Shown piece by piece: positions 7,779 through 16,038 of a DNA stretch of 39,676 bases (positions are counted from its first letter, which is position 1; the number at the start of each line of letters is the position of its first letter). The DNA is taken from contig JAJTEK010000048.1 of assembly GCA_021299695.1 (NCBI GenBank), positions 1-39,676 of the forward strand, written 5' to 3'. Origin of the DNA: Pirellula sp. (GTDB taxonomy: Bacteria; Planctomycetota; Planctomycetia; Pirellulales; Pirellulaceae). Under the pieces are notes generated by a model. It was not told where the DNA came from and ran no database searches. It worked only from the letters and a program-made list of their open reading frames with translations. The translations under genes and the position numbers were made by a program.

Positions 7779-7920
7779 TTGGTCCGCAACTTCCCGCGAA
7801 CCGCTTCGATCAACGATCGGCATCGCCGCAGTTCAAACAGCCATCGAGTACGAGTACCGTTACACTGAGTACCGCTTCGCTGAGTACGAGTACGACGAAA
7901 TCCCATGCGAGGAACGAACG
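7779..7920. repeat. 142-bp dispersed repeat, copy 2
   Basis: Gap-free counterpart of 5531-5672. As with copy 1, it is preceded by GCTCGT/ACTCGTACT-type simple sequence (about 7720-7750). Confidence 0.85.
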
Positions 7921-8417
7921 AAAAGATCACCGAGGACGAGGAGTTTCGTCAGCAGCATCCGCGATGCCGTATCCGGTCGCAACAAGCCGATAACCGCTCC
8001 TTGGGTGGAATACCCCAAGCCCCCGGTCGGCTCGTCCGACCGGAAGCACAGTTTCATCCGCTAGCGGGAGGCTGGGTCGTAAAGTGGGGATGGTGGAGAT
8101 GATCCGCCTAGCTAACGAACCATGGGCTCCGGTGACTCAAGGCCACCCGGGGGCCGAGGTCGTACGATGAATGCGCGTAGCTCTGCGAGGCACGAACGCA
8201 CGCTCTGTAGCTGCAAGTTACGCCTCCGCCGGGACGAGCCCGACGGTAGGCTCACTCAGTGGCCATCGAGCCCTTCTCTCCGTCAGCTTGATGTCGATCA
8301 TCGGTCTCTTTTGGAGATCTTGAAGATGAATCAACCAGTACCTACTCTGGTTTTGTTCTATTGTTCGCAACGATGTTGTTGGGCCATGATTTCCGAGGCA
8401 CGAACAAAGAGCTCAGG
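7921..8417. repeat. Gene-poor repeat-bearing spacer with partial MITE copy
   Basis: About 500 bases without a supportable gene. 8184-8271 repeats 5658-5744 almost exactly, including CTCTGTAGCTGCAAGT and the CCGCCGGG-loop-CCCGACGG hairpin, but the matching right end of the element is absent, so this is a half copy. The rest (7921-8183 and 8272-8417) shows no recognised structure. Confidence 0.65.
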
Positions 8418-9110
8418 TCACTCGGCTGTTTTTTTCGCGTTACTCTGCATCTGATGGACCGCGTTTTGGCTCATCGCATCGACCGTCAAATACAAAGTAG
8501 CCGCAGAAGCGCATCCCGCTGGGCCTTTGGTAATGTACCCAGCAACCGCCGCAGAAACCGCGCCGACGCCCCGTCCTATCCGCTCCGCATGGCGATGCTC
8601 AACCTGCGCACACCGCGAGAGAGCATAAGCCGAATGGCGAGCCACCTCACCCAGCAGAGTTGCAACCCCGGCGGTTTGCGACATGGCCATCCCCGCACTG
8701 GCTCCACCCCCGACCGTTCGGGCCGAGGCAGAAGCTATCCCCGCAAGTCCCACTCGAATCATGCCTCGGAGTAACCGGTCGGTCTGATGGCTGACATGCT
8801 CCCCAGTCTTGCACATCCTGGCAAAGTGCTCGCAGTTTCCCAACGCCACATGGTAGTGGGTGTTGCCTACCGCGGCCAAGGCCCGCTCGAGGACTTGCTC
8901 GTCGCTGAGCGACTTGCTGATCCGCTCGACGGTAATCGGCTTGCCATCGGCAAACACCCCAAGCGATACTCGCTGGACTTCCATTTCCGAGGTGTTGCCA
9001 CGCACGGAGGCTAAGTGAACGACAGTCCCGTCCCCCACGTCGATTCCGAAGTGGCGGTAGGGGATGATTCCCCATGTGCAAGGCACGGTCAGCAAGTCGG
9101 ATTTGGCCAT
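8418..9110 (-). CDS. LRAT-domain (NlpC/P60-superfamily) protein with hydrophobic C-terminal region
   Basis: 230 residues. The N-terminal ~100 residues match the lecithin:retinol acyltransferase-like fold, a permuted papain-like cysteine enzyme: His20 in YRHFGIDVG, His32 in VVHLAS, and Cys93 in the diagnostic NCEHF motif (92-96). These proteins act as acyltransferases, phospholipases or amidases; in bacteria the substrate is usually unknown. Residues about 115-215 are rich in Ala, Gly and Ser (GLAGIASASARTVGGGASAG, AVSAAVAGYITKG) and may insert into or lie on membranes. It stands alone on the minus strand between the terminator of the erpA-like gene and a repeat-filled spacer, inside the accessory island. 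Confidence 0.82.
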   Translation of the reverse strand: MAKSDLLTVPCTWGIIPYRHFGIDVGDGTVVHLASVRGNTSEMEVQRVSLGVFADGKPITVERISKSLSDEQVLERALAAVGNTHYHVALGNCEHFARMCKTGEHVSHQTDRLLRGMIRVGLAGIASASARTVGGGASAGMAMSQTAGVATLLGEVARHSAYALSRCAQVEHRHAERIGRGVGAVSAAVAGYITKGPAGCASAATLYLTVDAMSQNAVHQMQSNAKKTAE

Positions 9111-9166
9111 ATTCTCGATTCCAGAGCGGGTTCGTTTGCCGCGCGTTGAAATATAGGGCCCAAGAG

Positions 9167-9222
9167 CGCAAAAAAGAAAGCGGAGTTTCCTTCAGAAAAC
9201 TCCGCTTCATGGAAATTTTTTT
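9167..9222 (-). terminator. Intrinsic terminator (possibly bidirectional)
   Basis: Perfect 11-base stem (9178-9188 with 9197-9207, arms AAGCGGAGTTT/AAACTCCGCTT) and an 8-base loop. On the minus strand it is followed at once by TCTTTTTT, ending transcripts from the erpA-like gene before they enter the LRAT gene. A second T-run (9216-9222) follows on the plus strand. Confidence 0.8.
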
Positions 9223-9348
9223 CGAGACGGAACCCAACTGGGACCAGTTGGAAAATCAGGCGTCAACCACAAGCCATCCATTCCAGTCGCTACGCCCGTG
9301 CTTGCTACGGGCGACCGGTGGGTTACTTGTGATTTATGGAACCATCAT

Positions 9349-9678
9349 CTACTGAAACGACTTGCCGCAACCGCAGGATTTGACAGCATTTGGATTGTTG
9401 AACGTAAATCCGGATCGCTCCAGGCTTTGGTACCAGTCCAAGGTGGTCCCATCGAGAAGCAAAGCGCTTTTCTTGTCGACGACAACCGAAATGCCGTTTT
9501 GCTCGTACCGCGTGTCCTTCGACTCGTCGAATTGATCGTCGAAGTTCATCGCGTATTCAAATCCACTGCATCCGCCGGCGACGACGCCGACGCGGACGAA
9601 TGTTTCGCCGGTAAGCTGGGAATCCGTGTGAGCTCTTTTGAGCTGTTCGGCCGCTTCAGGTGTAACCAAAATCGCCAT
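9349..9678 (-). CDS. erpA: HesB/IscA-family iron-sulfur cluster carrier (ErpA/IscA-like)
   Basis: A-type carrier that binds and delivers Fe-S clusters to apoproteins in the cytoplasm. 109 residues from MAILVTPEAAEQL, the normal family length. The three conserved cysteines are present: one in AGGCSGFEY and two in the C-terminal SCGCGKSF. Start at 9678 rather than two codons earlier because MAILVTPEA matches the family N-terminus. It is a single gene, not in an isc or suf operon here; an intrinsic terminator lies about 140 bases downstream at 9167-9207. A second weaker inverted repeat (CGCCCGT/ACGGGCG, 9293-9313) lies between. ErpA versus IscA cannot be decided from sequence alone. Confidence 0.88.
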   Translation of the reverse strand: MAILVTPEAAEQLKRAHTDSQLTGETFVRVGVVAGGCSGFEYAMNFDDQFDESKDTRYEQNGISVVVDKKSALLLDGTTLDWYQSLERSGFTFNNPNAVKSCGCGKSFQ

Positions 9679-9959
9679 GTGCAACCTCTATCCTAAATTT
9701 CCGTAGAAAACTTGTCGACAAACCTTACTTGGCCGCCCTTCGCCTAGCGGGGGCTTCGGCGACCGGGAGCCCACGGTACTTACCGCAACCTCCCAAAGAA
9801 AATAATATGCAATTTGTTGGGCAAATGACAAGTCAAAAATCACTTCCCATCCCCCGGATTGCCTGCTATTCTTACGCACCCTTCGATTCCTCGACCTTCG
9901 GGCCTGGAAATCGAACCGCCATCAACAACACAATGACCCTTACGGAAACCCGTGAAATC

Positions 9960-10058
9960 ATGACGAAACCCCACAGAAAACTCAAAAAAGCCAACCATGG
10001 ACAACGGGCTGCGAACAGCAAGGCCCGCAAAGCCAAACGCAGGAAAGTCCGGACCTAA
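9960..10058 (+). CDS. Very small, highly basic protein (candidate)
   Basis: 32 residues beginning MTKPHRKLKKANHGQR and ending KARKAKRRKVRT, with no acidic residue and more than a third Lys/Arg. The composition is that of ribosome- or nucleic-acid-associated peptides; I do not recognise a named family. A start nine codons upstream (9933, MTLTETREI) is possible. It stands alone between the divergent erpA-like gene and the FabZ-like gene. The compositional contrast with chance frames, which in this DNA are Arg/Pro/Ser-rich but not Lys-rich, supports it as a real gene. Confidence 0.55.
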   Translation: MTKPHRKLKKANHGQRAANSKARKAKRRKVRT

Positions 10059-10170
10059 TTTTTAGGCTGCAACGCGATTTCTCATCCTACAGGTCGGATC
10101 TGTGCCTCTCGCACGCCGATTTTTAGTGGTTGCATGACGGATTTCTCGGGAAAAATACTCGGCCATCGCG

Positions 10171-10226
10171 GGGTATACAGCGTGGCGCAAAGAGCGTGGG
10201 GCATACAGCGTGGTAGGTAAAGAGCT
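10171..10226. repeat. Imperfect direct repeat overlapping the start of the FabZ-like gene
   Basis: GGGTATACAGCGTGG...AAAGAGC (from 10171) is repeated as GGGCATACAGCGTGG...AAAGAGC (from 10198). The second copy contains the GTG used as the start of the dehydratase gene, so the duplication creates or moves the start region. Confidence 0.6.
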
Positions 10227-10713
10227 CATCGTGGACCCCGACTTGATCGATTTCGATCGGGTTCTGGCCGATATCCATCAGATCCGAAAATACAATCCCC
10301 AACGCTTCGAGATGGAGCAGTTGTCGGCGATCGTCTACGAAGACCCTCACAATGTGACCTGCGTCGGCTACAAAGACGTCTCACACGACGAGTTTTGGGT
10401 ACGTGGCCATATGCCCGGAATGCCTTTGATGCCCGGCGTGGTCATGCTCGAAGCCGTAGCCCAAGTCTGCTGCTATGCAGCCCACAAGTACAAACTCCTG
10501 GGCGATGCGATCGTCGGGTTCGGTGGTCTCGATGACGTTCGGTTCCGTGAGCCGGTTCGGCCAGGGGACCGACTGATCGTCATGTGCAAATTGCTAAAAC
10601 TTCGCAAACCCTATCTGCTGGTTTGCCACTTCCAAGGTCTCGTCGGGCGGAAACTCGTTGTCGAGGGACAGCTCAAAGGGATACCCATCCCCGTCGAAGC
10701 CCTCCAGCGGTAG
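10210..10713 (+). CDS. fabZ: FabZ-like 3-hydroxyacyl-ACP dehydratase
   Basis: Hot-dog-fold dehydratase that removes water from 3-hydroxyacyl-ACP in fatty acid synthesis. 167 residues. Seen: the active-site helix region RGHMPGMPLMPGVVMLEAVAQ-like sequence with catalytic His in GHMPG and Glu in LEAVAQ; then FGGLDDVRFREPVRPGDRL, the standard second half, and a terminal EGQLKGIPI. The HMPG form replaces the more common HFPG. GTG at 10210 is used because no ATG occurs in frame upstream before the stop at 10135; a GTG at 10231 is another option. A FabA/FabZ paralogue acting in another lipid pathway cannot be excluded, since no other fab genes are nearby. Confidence 0.85.
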   Translation: MVGKELIVDPDLIDFDRVLADIHQIRKYNPQRFEMEQLSAIVYEDPHNVTCVGYKDVSHDEFWVRGHMPGMPLMPGVVMLEAVAQVCCYAAHKYKLLGDAIVGFGGLDDVRFREPVRPGDRLIVMCKLLKLRKPYLLVCHFQGLVGRKLVVEGQLKGIPIPVEALQR

Positions 10714-10806
10714 TTCTGCGGTTTTTCCAGCGGTTCCGTTCAAATCGTCTCCCCGGTCATCGCGTTTCCATGGTTAGTCCGACCCTCTGGCATCGAGCGT
10801 GTATCC

Positions 10807-12120
10807 ATGATCCCTGTGCTTAGAAATCGAATCCCCAGTCTCCTCGTGGCCTTGCTCGCAGTCCTGCTGGGGGTTGGTGCCACGCGGCAAACCACTGCGC
10901 AAATCACCACACAAATCACCCCACAAATAACCGTGCCAGGGCATACGGCTTATGTGCATCCAGATCCTTGGGGGGCAAGGGTTCGAGAGAACCAAGGTGT
11001 CCTAAAGTGGAAAGACGACAACCCATCGATCCGATGGTGGGGGTTATTTAAAACGCCTGGTAAAGTCAGAGCCAAGGTCCTCGTGCGAGGGAATCCCGAT
11101 GCGATCGGCGGATTGAAACTGCGAATCGGCCCTCAAGAGCAAAGCCCCGTCGCAACCTCCGAGGCAAACGGACAAGACTCCCGTGTCGTTGACTTTGGAG
11201 ATTTCGCCATTGCACTTGATGGTCCGAGCCATATTCTCATCGAGCTAACGCGGGGAGCGGGTCCTGCGTTGGATGTCCAGGAACTCCGACTCGATGGACC
11301 TGCCAGTGCTCAAGTCCATTTCAATCTCAAGGAGCGCCGCAATGCGGCCTCAGTGCACCTGATGTATTCGACGGCCAAAGATGAAAAAGTCGACGCTTTC
11401 TACACCGAAGTCGTCGGAGTCGAAGAGCCGGTCGGGACGTTTTACATGGCCTGTGGATGGCACCGAGGCTACTTCGGAATGCAAGTCAATTCCAAGACCG
11501 AGCGCAGGATCATTTTCAGTGTTTGGGACAGTGGCGGCGAGGAAATTGATCGTCAAAAAGTCGCCAAGGAGAATCGTGTCCAGTTGCTCGGTAAAGGCCA
11601 AGATGTCTTTACCGGAGACTTTGGCAACGAAGGGACCGGGGGGCACAGCCACTTGAAGTACCCTTGGAAAACAGGCAGCAAGCAACGGTTTTTGGTCAAC
11701 GCCGTTCCGACGGATGAAACCCATACGACCTACAGCGGATATTGGTTTCACCCCGAGGATCAGCAATGGATGCTGATCTCTTCATGGAGTGCCCCCAAGG
11801 AGGGCCGATACATGCGGGGCTTGCACAGCTTCAGCGAAAACTTTCTCGGCGAAAATGGCCACTTGGCCCGCAAAGCCTTGTACGGAAACCCTTGGTATCG
11901 AACCGCCGATGGCCAATGGCACGAGATCACCCAAGCAAGATTCAGTCATGATCCGACGGGAAAAACCGACCGGTTCGACCGCACCATGGGGCTCGAGGAC
12001 AACCAGTTCTTCTTGAGACATGGCGGCTTCTTGGACGGCACGCTCGACTATGGCACACCTGTGCAACGCCAAAGCACCCATCAATTACCTTCAGACCTCG
12101 ACACATTGATCAAGAAATAA
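10807..12120 (+). CDS. Secreted DUF3472 protein with N-terminal DUF5077-like domain
   Basis: 437 residues. N-terminal signal peptide (LLVALLAVLLGVGATRQTTAQ, cleavage near residue 35), then a short QIT-TQIT-PQIT repeat, a beta-sandwich region (about 45-160, containing WWGLFKTPGKVRAKVLVRG) resembling DUF5077, and a DUF3472 domain (about 165-420) with EVVGVEEPVGTFYMACGW, GYFGMQVN, GTGGHSHLKYPW and WMLISSWSAP. Such proteins are abundant in planctomycetes and Bacteroidetes and are presumed to bind or act on carbohydrate outside the cytoplasm; no catalytic role is established. It converges with the esterase gene on the other strand, with 20 bases between the stops. Confidence 0.85.
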   Translation: MIPVLRNRIPSLLVALLAVLLGVGATRQTTAQITTQITPQITVPGHTAYVHPDPWGARVRENQGVLKWKDDNPSIRWWGLFKTPGKVRAKVLVRGNPDAIGGLKLRIGPQEQSPVATSEANGQDSRVVDFGDFAIALDGPSHILIELTRGAGPALDVQELRLDGPASAQVHFNLKERRNAASVHLMYSTAKDEKVDAFYTEVVGVEEPVGTFYMACGWHRGYFGMQVNSKTERRIIFSVWDSGGEEIDRQKVAKENRVQLLGKGQDVFTGDFGNEGTGGHSHLKYPWKTGSKQRFLVNAVPTDETHTTYSGYWFHPEDQQWMLISSWSAPKEGRYMRGLHSFSENFLGENGHLARKALYGNPWYRTADGQWHEITQARFSHDPTGKTDRFDRTMGLEDNQFFLRHGGFLDGTLDYGTPVQRQSTHQLPSDLDTLIKK

Positions 12121-12140
12121 AGGCCCCCTGTCGGAAGCAC

Positions 12141-13082
12141 CTACGGCTTACTCTTGAGGAAGCCTTGTTGTTCCATCCACTGCGCGGCCCTCTGTGGCCA
12201 AGCTTGGACCGGATCCCCTGTGTCGCGAAGTCCATAACCATGTCCACCTGTAGGATAAAGATGAAGGCTAAAAGGGATCTTCAATTCGTTGAGCTTCATG
12301 GCCGGTACCAAGACGTTTTCGCATCCTAGCGCGTCGTTTTGAGCCATGGTCAAAAACATGGGAGGTGTGTTTGCACTGAACACCACGTCGGAAGAGAGTT
12401 GCTGTTTGTTTTCTTTATCCGTCATATAGGCTGGATAAATCAACAGTGTGAAATCGGGCCTCGGAGTTCCTTCGTCGGCCGCATCGCTCTTGGGATAGCT
12501 CAGCACGCCGAATCGAGTCGTGAGCATCGTGCACAGATTGCCACCCGCAGAGAAGCCCAAACAACCAATCCTCTTTGGATCGATGCCCAGAGACTCGGCG
12601 CTGTGCCTTAAGACATTCATCGCCCGCTGGGCGTCTTGCAGTGGGGCTTCATAGGGCGGCTTGCCTTCGCGCCTCGGTACTCGGTACTTGAGCAACGCTG
12701 CGGTCACTCCGATGGAGTTTAGCCACTGGCAAACCTCGGTCCCTTCGAGGTCGTAGGCCAAAATGTTGTAGCCACCCCCAGGACAAACCAGTACGCAGGC
12801 TCCGGTCGCCTTCTGGGGATCCGGTGAATAAATCCTTAAATCGGGACTCGTGACATTCCCGATCCGGAGGACCCCCTTGTTGGCCACTCCCCGATCCTCA
12901 GGCTTCGACGTGTTCCCCTCGGGCGGATACTCTTTGGTCTCCCCTGGCGCTTTGCCTTGCCATAGAGGGATGGTCTTGTAGGCGCGATCCGGTTCATCCG
13001 CGAGGCTCGATGCGGGAAGTCGAATGGCCCCGAGGGCAACAAGTGAACAAACAACACAATGAATCACTGAGCGGATATTCAT
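12141..13082 (-). CDS. Secreted alpha/beta hydrolase (esterase/BD-FAE-like)
   Basis: Exported serine esterase, 313 residues, similar to acetyl-xylan/feruloyl-type esterases and the BD-FAE family common in planctomycetes. Seen: signal peptide ending about residue 29 (LPASSLADE); oxyanion-hole region VCPGGGYNILAYD (99-111); nucleophile elbow GFSAGG with Ser178; Asp250 in MAQNDAL; and His281 in PTGGHGYGL, giving a complete catalytic triad. The N-terminal IPLWQGKAPG is typical of this group. A TPR gene lies 20 bases upstream on the same strand and may be cotranscribed. The natural substrate is unknown; de-acetylation of polysaccharide is the likeliest role by family. Confidence 0.88.
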   Translation of the reverse strand: MNIRSVIHCVVCSLVALGAIRLPASSLADEPDRAYKTIPLWQGKAPGETKEYPPEGNTSKPEDRGVANKGVLRIGNVTSPDLRIYSPDPQKATGACVLVCPGGGYNILAYDLEGTEVCQWLNSIGVTAALLKYRVPRREGKPPYEAPLQDAQRAMNVLRHSAESLGIDPKRIGCLGFSAGGNLCTMLTTRFGVLSYPKSDAADEGTPRPDFTLLIYPAYMTDKENKQQLSSDVVFSANTPPMFLTMAQNDALGCENVLVPAMKLNELKIPFSLHLYPTGGHGYGLRDTGDPVQAWPQRAAQWMEQQGFLKSKP

Positions 13083-13102
13083 GGGAACCTCTGTGGGAGA
13101 AT

Positions 13103-13417
13103 TTACTTTCCTAAGTCCGAGAGCAGCTCGCTCATCTCGGCGGCTGCATGAAGATTGTTTTGACTTCGGGCTTCTTCGATCCCGTCTCTGAGCAACGCTC
13201 TGGCTTGTTCAATCTGTTCGAGTTCGGCCAGTTGCTGGGCTGCCATGAAAAACGCGGCTACGTACTTCGCCTGGGGATCATAAGCCAGTTCGCGAAGAAT
13301 GCGGATGCTCTCTTCGTGGTCCTGCTCCTTGCGCAACTCCATCGCCAACGAATAACGAAGGAACGAATCGTTGGGTTCCTCGGCCAACATGGCTTGGATT
13401 TTCTCTTTGCGGCTCAT
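13103..13417 (-). CDS. Small TPR-repeat protein
   Basis: 104 residues, almost entirely helical, with two to three tetratricopeptide repeats: NDSFLRYSLAMELRKEQDHEESIRILREL and then AKYVAAFFMAAQQLAELEQIEQARALLRDGI carry the small-residue pattern at positions 8, 20 and 27. No signal peptide, so probably a cytoplasmic adaptor. It lies upstream of the esterase gene and downstream of a methyltransferase gene on the same strand. A second TPR protein of similar size is encoded at 31399-31725. Partner unknown. Confidence 0.8.
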   Translation of the reverse strand: MSRKEKIQAMLAEEPNDSFLRYSLAMELRKEQDHEESIRILRELAYDPQAKYVAAFFMAAQQLAELEQIEQARALLRDGIEEARSQNNLHAAAEMSELLSDLGK

Positions 13418-13483
13418 GCTTTAACGGGTTTCTAGAAAAGGACGCTTCGATAGCTCCGACGTGGGTTGAGAGGTCGTTTAGGC

Positions 13484-14332
13484 CTAAGCTTTCTTTTGCA
13501 GCACAAGAACCACGTCGCAGGACTTTTTCGTCAAACGACACGGGTCGTTGATGTCGAACCAAAAGTCATAAGTTCTTACCAGTTCAAGTCCTTTGACTTT
13601 GGCAAGCAGCGACTTGAGCTGTTCGACATCGTAGAGCCGCAGTCGCAAATGATCGGTGAGCTTCTTCTCTTCCTGGCCATCGATCTGGACCTTCATGGTC
13701 ATTTTGAGGGTCTCGACTCTCTTGGCCTCATCGACTTGCTCGACCGACAGCGCATAGCGAATCGAAAACTCCGGGGTCTTGACCGACCAACGCTCGGTAC
13801 CCCAAAGCTCACCGTCATGAGGAACAATGTGTAGCGAGAGGACAAATACCCCCCCGGGTCGCAGATGCTTGGCAACGCACTTGAGATGGCTAAGTGCGGC
13901 GGATTCGGTTTCCAAATGCCGGAACGTATTGATGGCGTTGAAGGCTGCGTCAAACGGCTGATCGAATTGGAAATCGGTCATGTCCTGCTTGGACAACACC
14001 GCCCTGCAACCGATTTGCTTGAGCTTCTTCTCACAAAAATCCAGGGCTGGTTGGTTCAGATCCATTCCCGTTACCGCGTACCCGCGACGGGCCATTTCAC
14101 GGACCAAACGGCCCGAACCGCAACCGGCCTCGAGCACCCTTTCGACTGGGAACGGAACGAACTTGCGGAACACATCCTCCAGGAATCTCGCTTCGCTCGG
14201 AGTCTCTTTGAGAAACCCGGCCTCGTACCACTCGGGATGATCGTACCAGTGAATCGACTCGCTGTCGGTCTTGACGGCGGGTTTGGTGCTGTTGCGAGAT
14301 TTCAAAACAAGGGGCTCCGTCGTTGGAAACAA
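13484..14332 (-). CDS. Class I SAM-dependent methyltransferase
   Basis: 282 residues, cytoplasmic. Motif I VLEAGCGSGRLVREMARRG is intact, followed by VTGMDLNQPALDFC (acidic residue after strand 2), LSKQDMTDFQ (motif II), FDAAFNAINTFRHL (motif IV) and HLRPGGVFVLSLHI (post-motif). The second half (SIRYALSVEQVDEAKR, then LYDVEQLKSLLAKVKGLE) is a substrate-recognition insert plus the usual last helix/strand. The small-molecule or protein substrate is not predictable. The first 25 residues are low-similarity and the true start could be later. Neighbours on the same strand are a TPR gene downstream and an uncharacterised gene upstream; no pathway is suggested. Confidence 0.86.
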   Translation of the reverse strand: MFPTTEPLVLKSRNSTKPAVKTDSESIHWYDHPEWYEAGFLKETPSEARFLEDVFRKFVPFPVERVLEAGCGSGRLVREMARRGYAVTGMDLNQPALDFCEKKLKQIGCRAVLSKQDMTDFQFDQPFDAAFNAINTFRHLETESAALSHLKCVAKHLRPGGVFVLSLHIVPHDGELWGTERWSVKTPEFSIRYALSVEQVDEAKRVETLKMTMKVQIDGQEEKKLTDHLRLRLYDVEQLKSLLAKVKGLELVRTYDFWFDINDPCRLTKKSCDVVLVLQKKA

Positions 14333-14386
14333 GGTGGTGAATCGTGGGGGCAGTCGAGCCCGTCCAGGGCCGCTGGCGCAGAATAT

Positions 14387-15052
14387 CTAAGGGGTCAGTG
14401 GCAATTCGCTCGCCGCGAATTCCCGGCAAAGCCCTAGCATCTGGTTCTCCGAAATCGAGTTCGCCGAGGCGACGAACAAAAGTCGTCCGCGACGTATGAC
14501 TCCTTTTTCCATAAAGCGCCCAAAGAGATCCAATTGCTCGACTTCGCCTGATCGGCTCGCATGGACCAAGCAGTCCTGCCGATCCAATGGGTGGATCGCA
14601 AGTGCGGTGCGACGGTCCGAGGAACATAGGAACTCAGGATGGCAGGTCCATGGCTCTTTGGCTCCACTTGGAGTTAACCGCAATTGCGGGTTGCATTCGA
14701 GCATCGATGTTTGAACACTGAGCCAAAGCTCTGCGACGAACAGGCCAGATGGGTTGCCGTGCACCCGAATATCGAGTTGATAACTGAAAGGCCATGGGAA
14801 CTTCTGGGGAAACTTGATGATGAAATCATCGAGGCGAGAGTAAGCTTCCTCAAGGGCCGGAGCCGCAGTGCTCGGATCGACCGAATCCTCTCTGGGTTGG
14901 ATTGTCCAAGAACAGATCGATCGATGCTGCAGGCTGGAATGCTTATCGGATTTCGCAATCCATTGGAACTTCAGGCTTGGTCGGGTCGAAACGACCAAAG
15001 CGTGCGATTCATGATCGAAAATGGCCTCGGTCTGTGATACGTTCCAACCCAT
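14387..15052 (-). CDS. Conserved-looking protein of unknown function
   Basis: 221 residues, no signal peptide or membrane helix. The sequence has ordinary protein composition with interspersed aromatic residues (IIKFPQKFPWPFSYQLDIRV, ELWLSVQTSMLECN, LDLFGRFMEKGVIRRGRLLF) and five cysteines without a metal-binding spacing, which argues for a real gene rather than a chance frame. I do not recognise the family. It lies directly upstream (54 bases) of the methyltransferase gene on the same strand and is divergent from the inositol monophosphatase gene. Confidence 0.6.
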   Translation of the reverse strand: MGWNVSQTEAIFDHESHALVVSTRPSLKFQWIAKSDKHSSLQHRSICSWTIQPREDSVDPSTAAPALEEAYSRLDDFIIKFPQKFPWPFSYQLDIRVHGNPSGLFVAELWLSVQTSMLECNPQLRLTPSGAKEPWTCHPEFLCSSDRRTALAIHPLDRQDCLVHASRSGEVEQLDLFGRFMEKGVIRRGRLLFVASANSISENQMLGLCREFAASELPLTP

Positions 15053-15106
15053 GAGTCGATGATTGATAAGGGTTCAAGAGGGCTAAATCCAAGCTGGAGG
15101 ACTCAC

Positions 15107-15112
15107 TATAAT
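15107..15112 (+). promoter_or_regulatory. Candidate -10 box (TATAAT) for the inositol monophosphatase gene
   Basis: Exact TATAAT match 45 bases upstream of the chosen start. No good TTGACA-like element is found 16-18 bases before it (TAAATC occupies that place), so the call is weak. Confidence 0.3.
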
Positions 15113-15156
15113 GGACAACGGCCTTGCCGTCGATGCGGGGTGCACTGGGGGATACC

Positions 15157-16038
15157 ATGTGCTCTGATCCTGCTCAAGAATCGAACGCAACTCGCGGAGA
15201 AATGGTTTTGAAAATCGATCTTATCGACGCCCTGGGCATCGCGCAGGCCGCCTCACAAAACGCAGGGGAAATCCTGTTGGCCATGCAGGGCACGGCCCAA
15301 GTGCATCATAAGGATGCAAAGGACCTGGTTACCGATGCGGATCTGGCTGCCCAAAAAGCGATCTGTCAGGCCATCTTTGAGGCCTTTCCAGACCACGGTT
15401 TTCTTGGCGAAGAGGGCTCCACGGGGATGTTCGAGGCCCAGGAGTTCAACAACGCGAATTCCGACTACCAATGGGTGGTTGACCCTTTAGACGGTACGAC
15501 CAACTATGCCCACGGATTTCCCCAGTACGCCGTGAGCATCGCACTGACCTTCCAACAACTGCCGGTCTTGGGTGTGGTTTATGATCCAGTCTCCAAGGAA
15601 ATGTTCTGGGCCGTCGAAGGCCATGGAGCTTGGTTGAACGACCGCCGGATTTCGGTAAGCCACCAAACGGAGTTGTCCCAAGCTCTCGTGGCTGTAGGTT
15701 TGGCTCCGAACCTAAGCCGCGACTCGTACGAACTTCGAAGTCTCATCCATTTGCTCATGGAAAGCCAAGCCGTACGTCGACTCGGATCGGCTGCATTGAA
15801 TCTGTGCTATGTCGCTTGTGGAAGGCTCGATGGTTTTTGGGCCAGTTCATTGAAAATCTGGGATATCGCCGCCGGTGTCTTGATCGTCCGCGAGGCTGGC
15901 GGAGTCGTCAGCGACTTAAAGGGCCAAGATAGCCACGCCCTCGGCGGAGCCTTGATCGCTGCTTCGACTCGAGCTCTGCAAGACCGAATCGGTATCGCTC
16001 TGGAAAATCCACCCGACAACTCGCCCAAAAAGGCTTAA
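15157..16038 (+). CDS. suhB: Inositol monophosphatase family protein
   Basis: Mg2+-dependent, Li+-sensitive phosphatase superfamily member acting on inositol phosphates or related sugar phosphates; SuhB homologues may also act on rRNA maturation. 293 residues. Metal-binding motifs are all present: DADLAAQ near residue 57, GEEG with Glu85, WVVDPLDGTTNY (106-117, Asp109 and Asp112), and WDIAAG (235-240, Asp236). ATG at 15157 is chosen because GGGGGA lies just before it; ATG at 15202 (MVLKID) would give the classical family N-terminus and TTG at 15124 is less likely. The stop overlaps the stop of the convergent gene on the other strand within TTAA. Substrate is not determined by sequence. Confidence 0.88.
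   Translation: MCSDPAQESNATRGEMVLKIDLIDALGIAQAASQNAGEILLAMQGTAQVHHKDAKDLVTDADLAAQKAICQAIFEAFPDHGFLGEEGSTGMFEAQEFNNANSDYQWVVDPLDGTTNYAHGFPQYAVSIALTFQQLPVLGVVYDPVSKEMFWAVEGHGAWLNDRRISVSHQTELSQALVAVGLAPNLSRDSYELRSLIHLLMESQAVRRLGSAALNLCYVACGRLDGFWASSLKIWDIAAGVLIVREAGGVVSDLKGQDSHALGGALIAASTRALQDRIGIALENPPDNSPKKA

Noticed and set aside
7607-7930. 107-codon minus-strand frame resembling the one at 5185-5667
   Set aside because: The similarity is due to the 142-bp repeat; substitutions between copies change amino acids freely, so no sign of protein selection.
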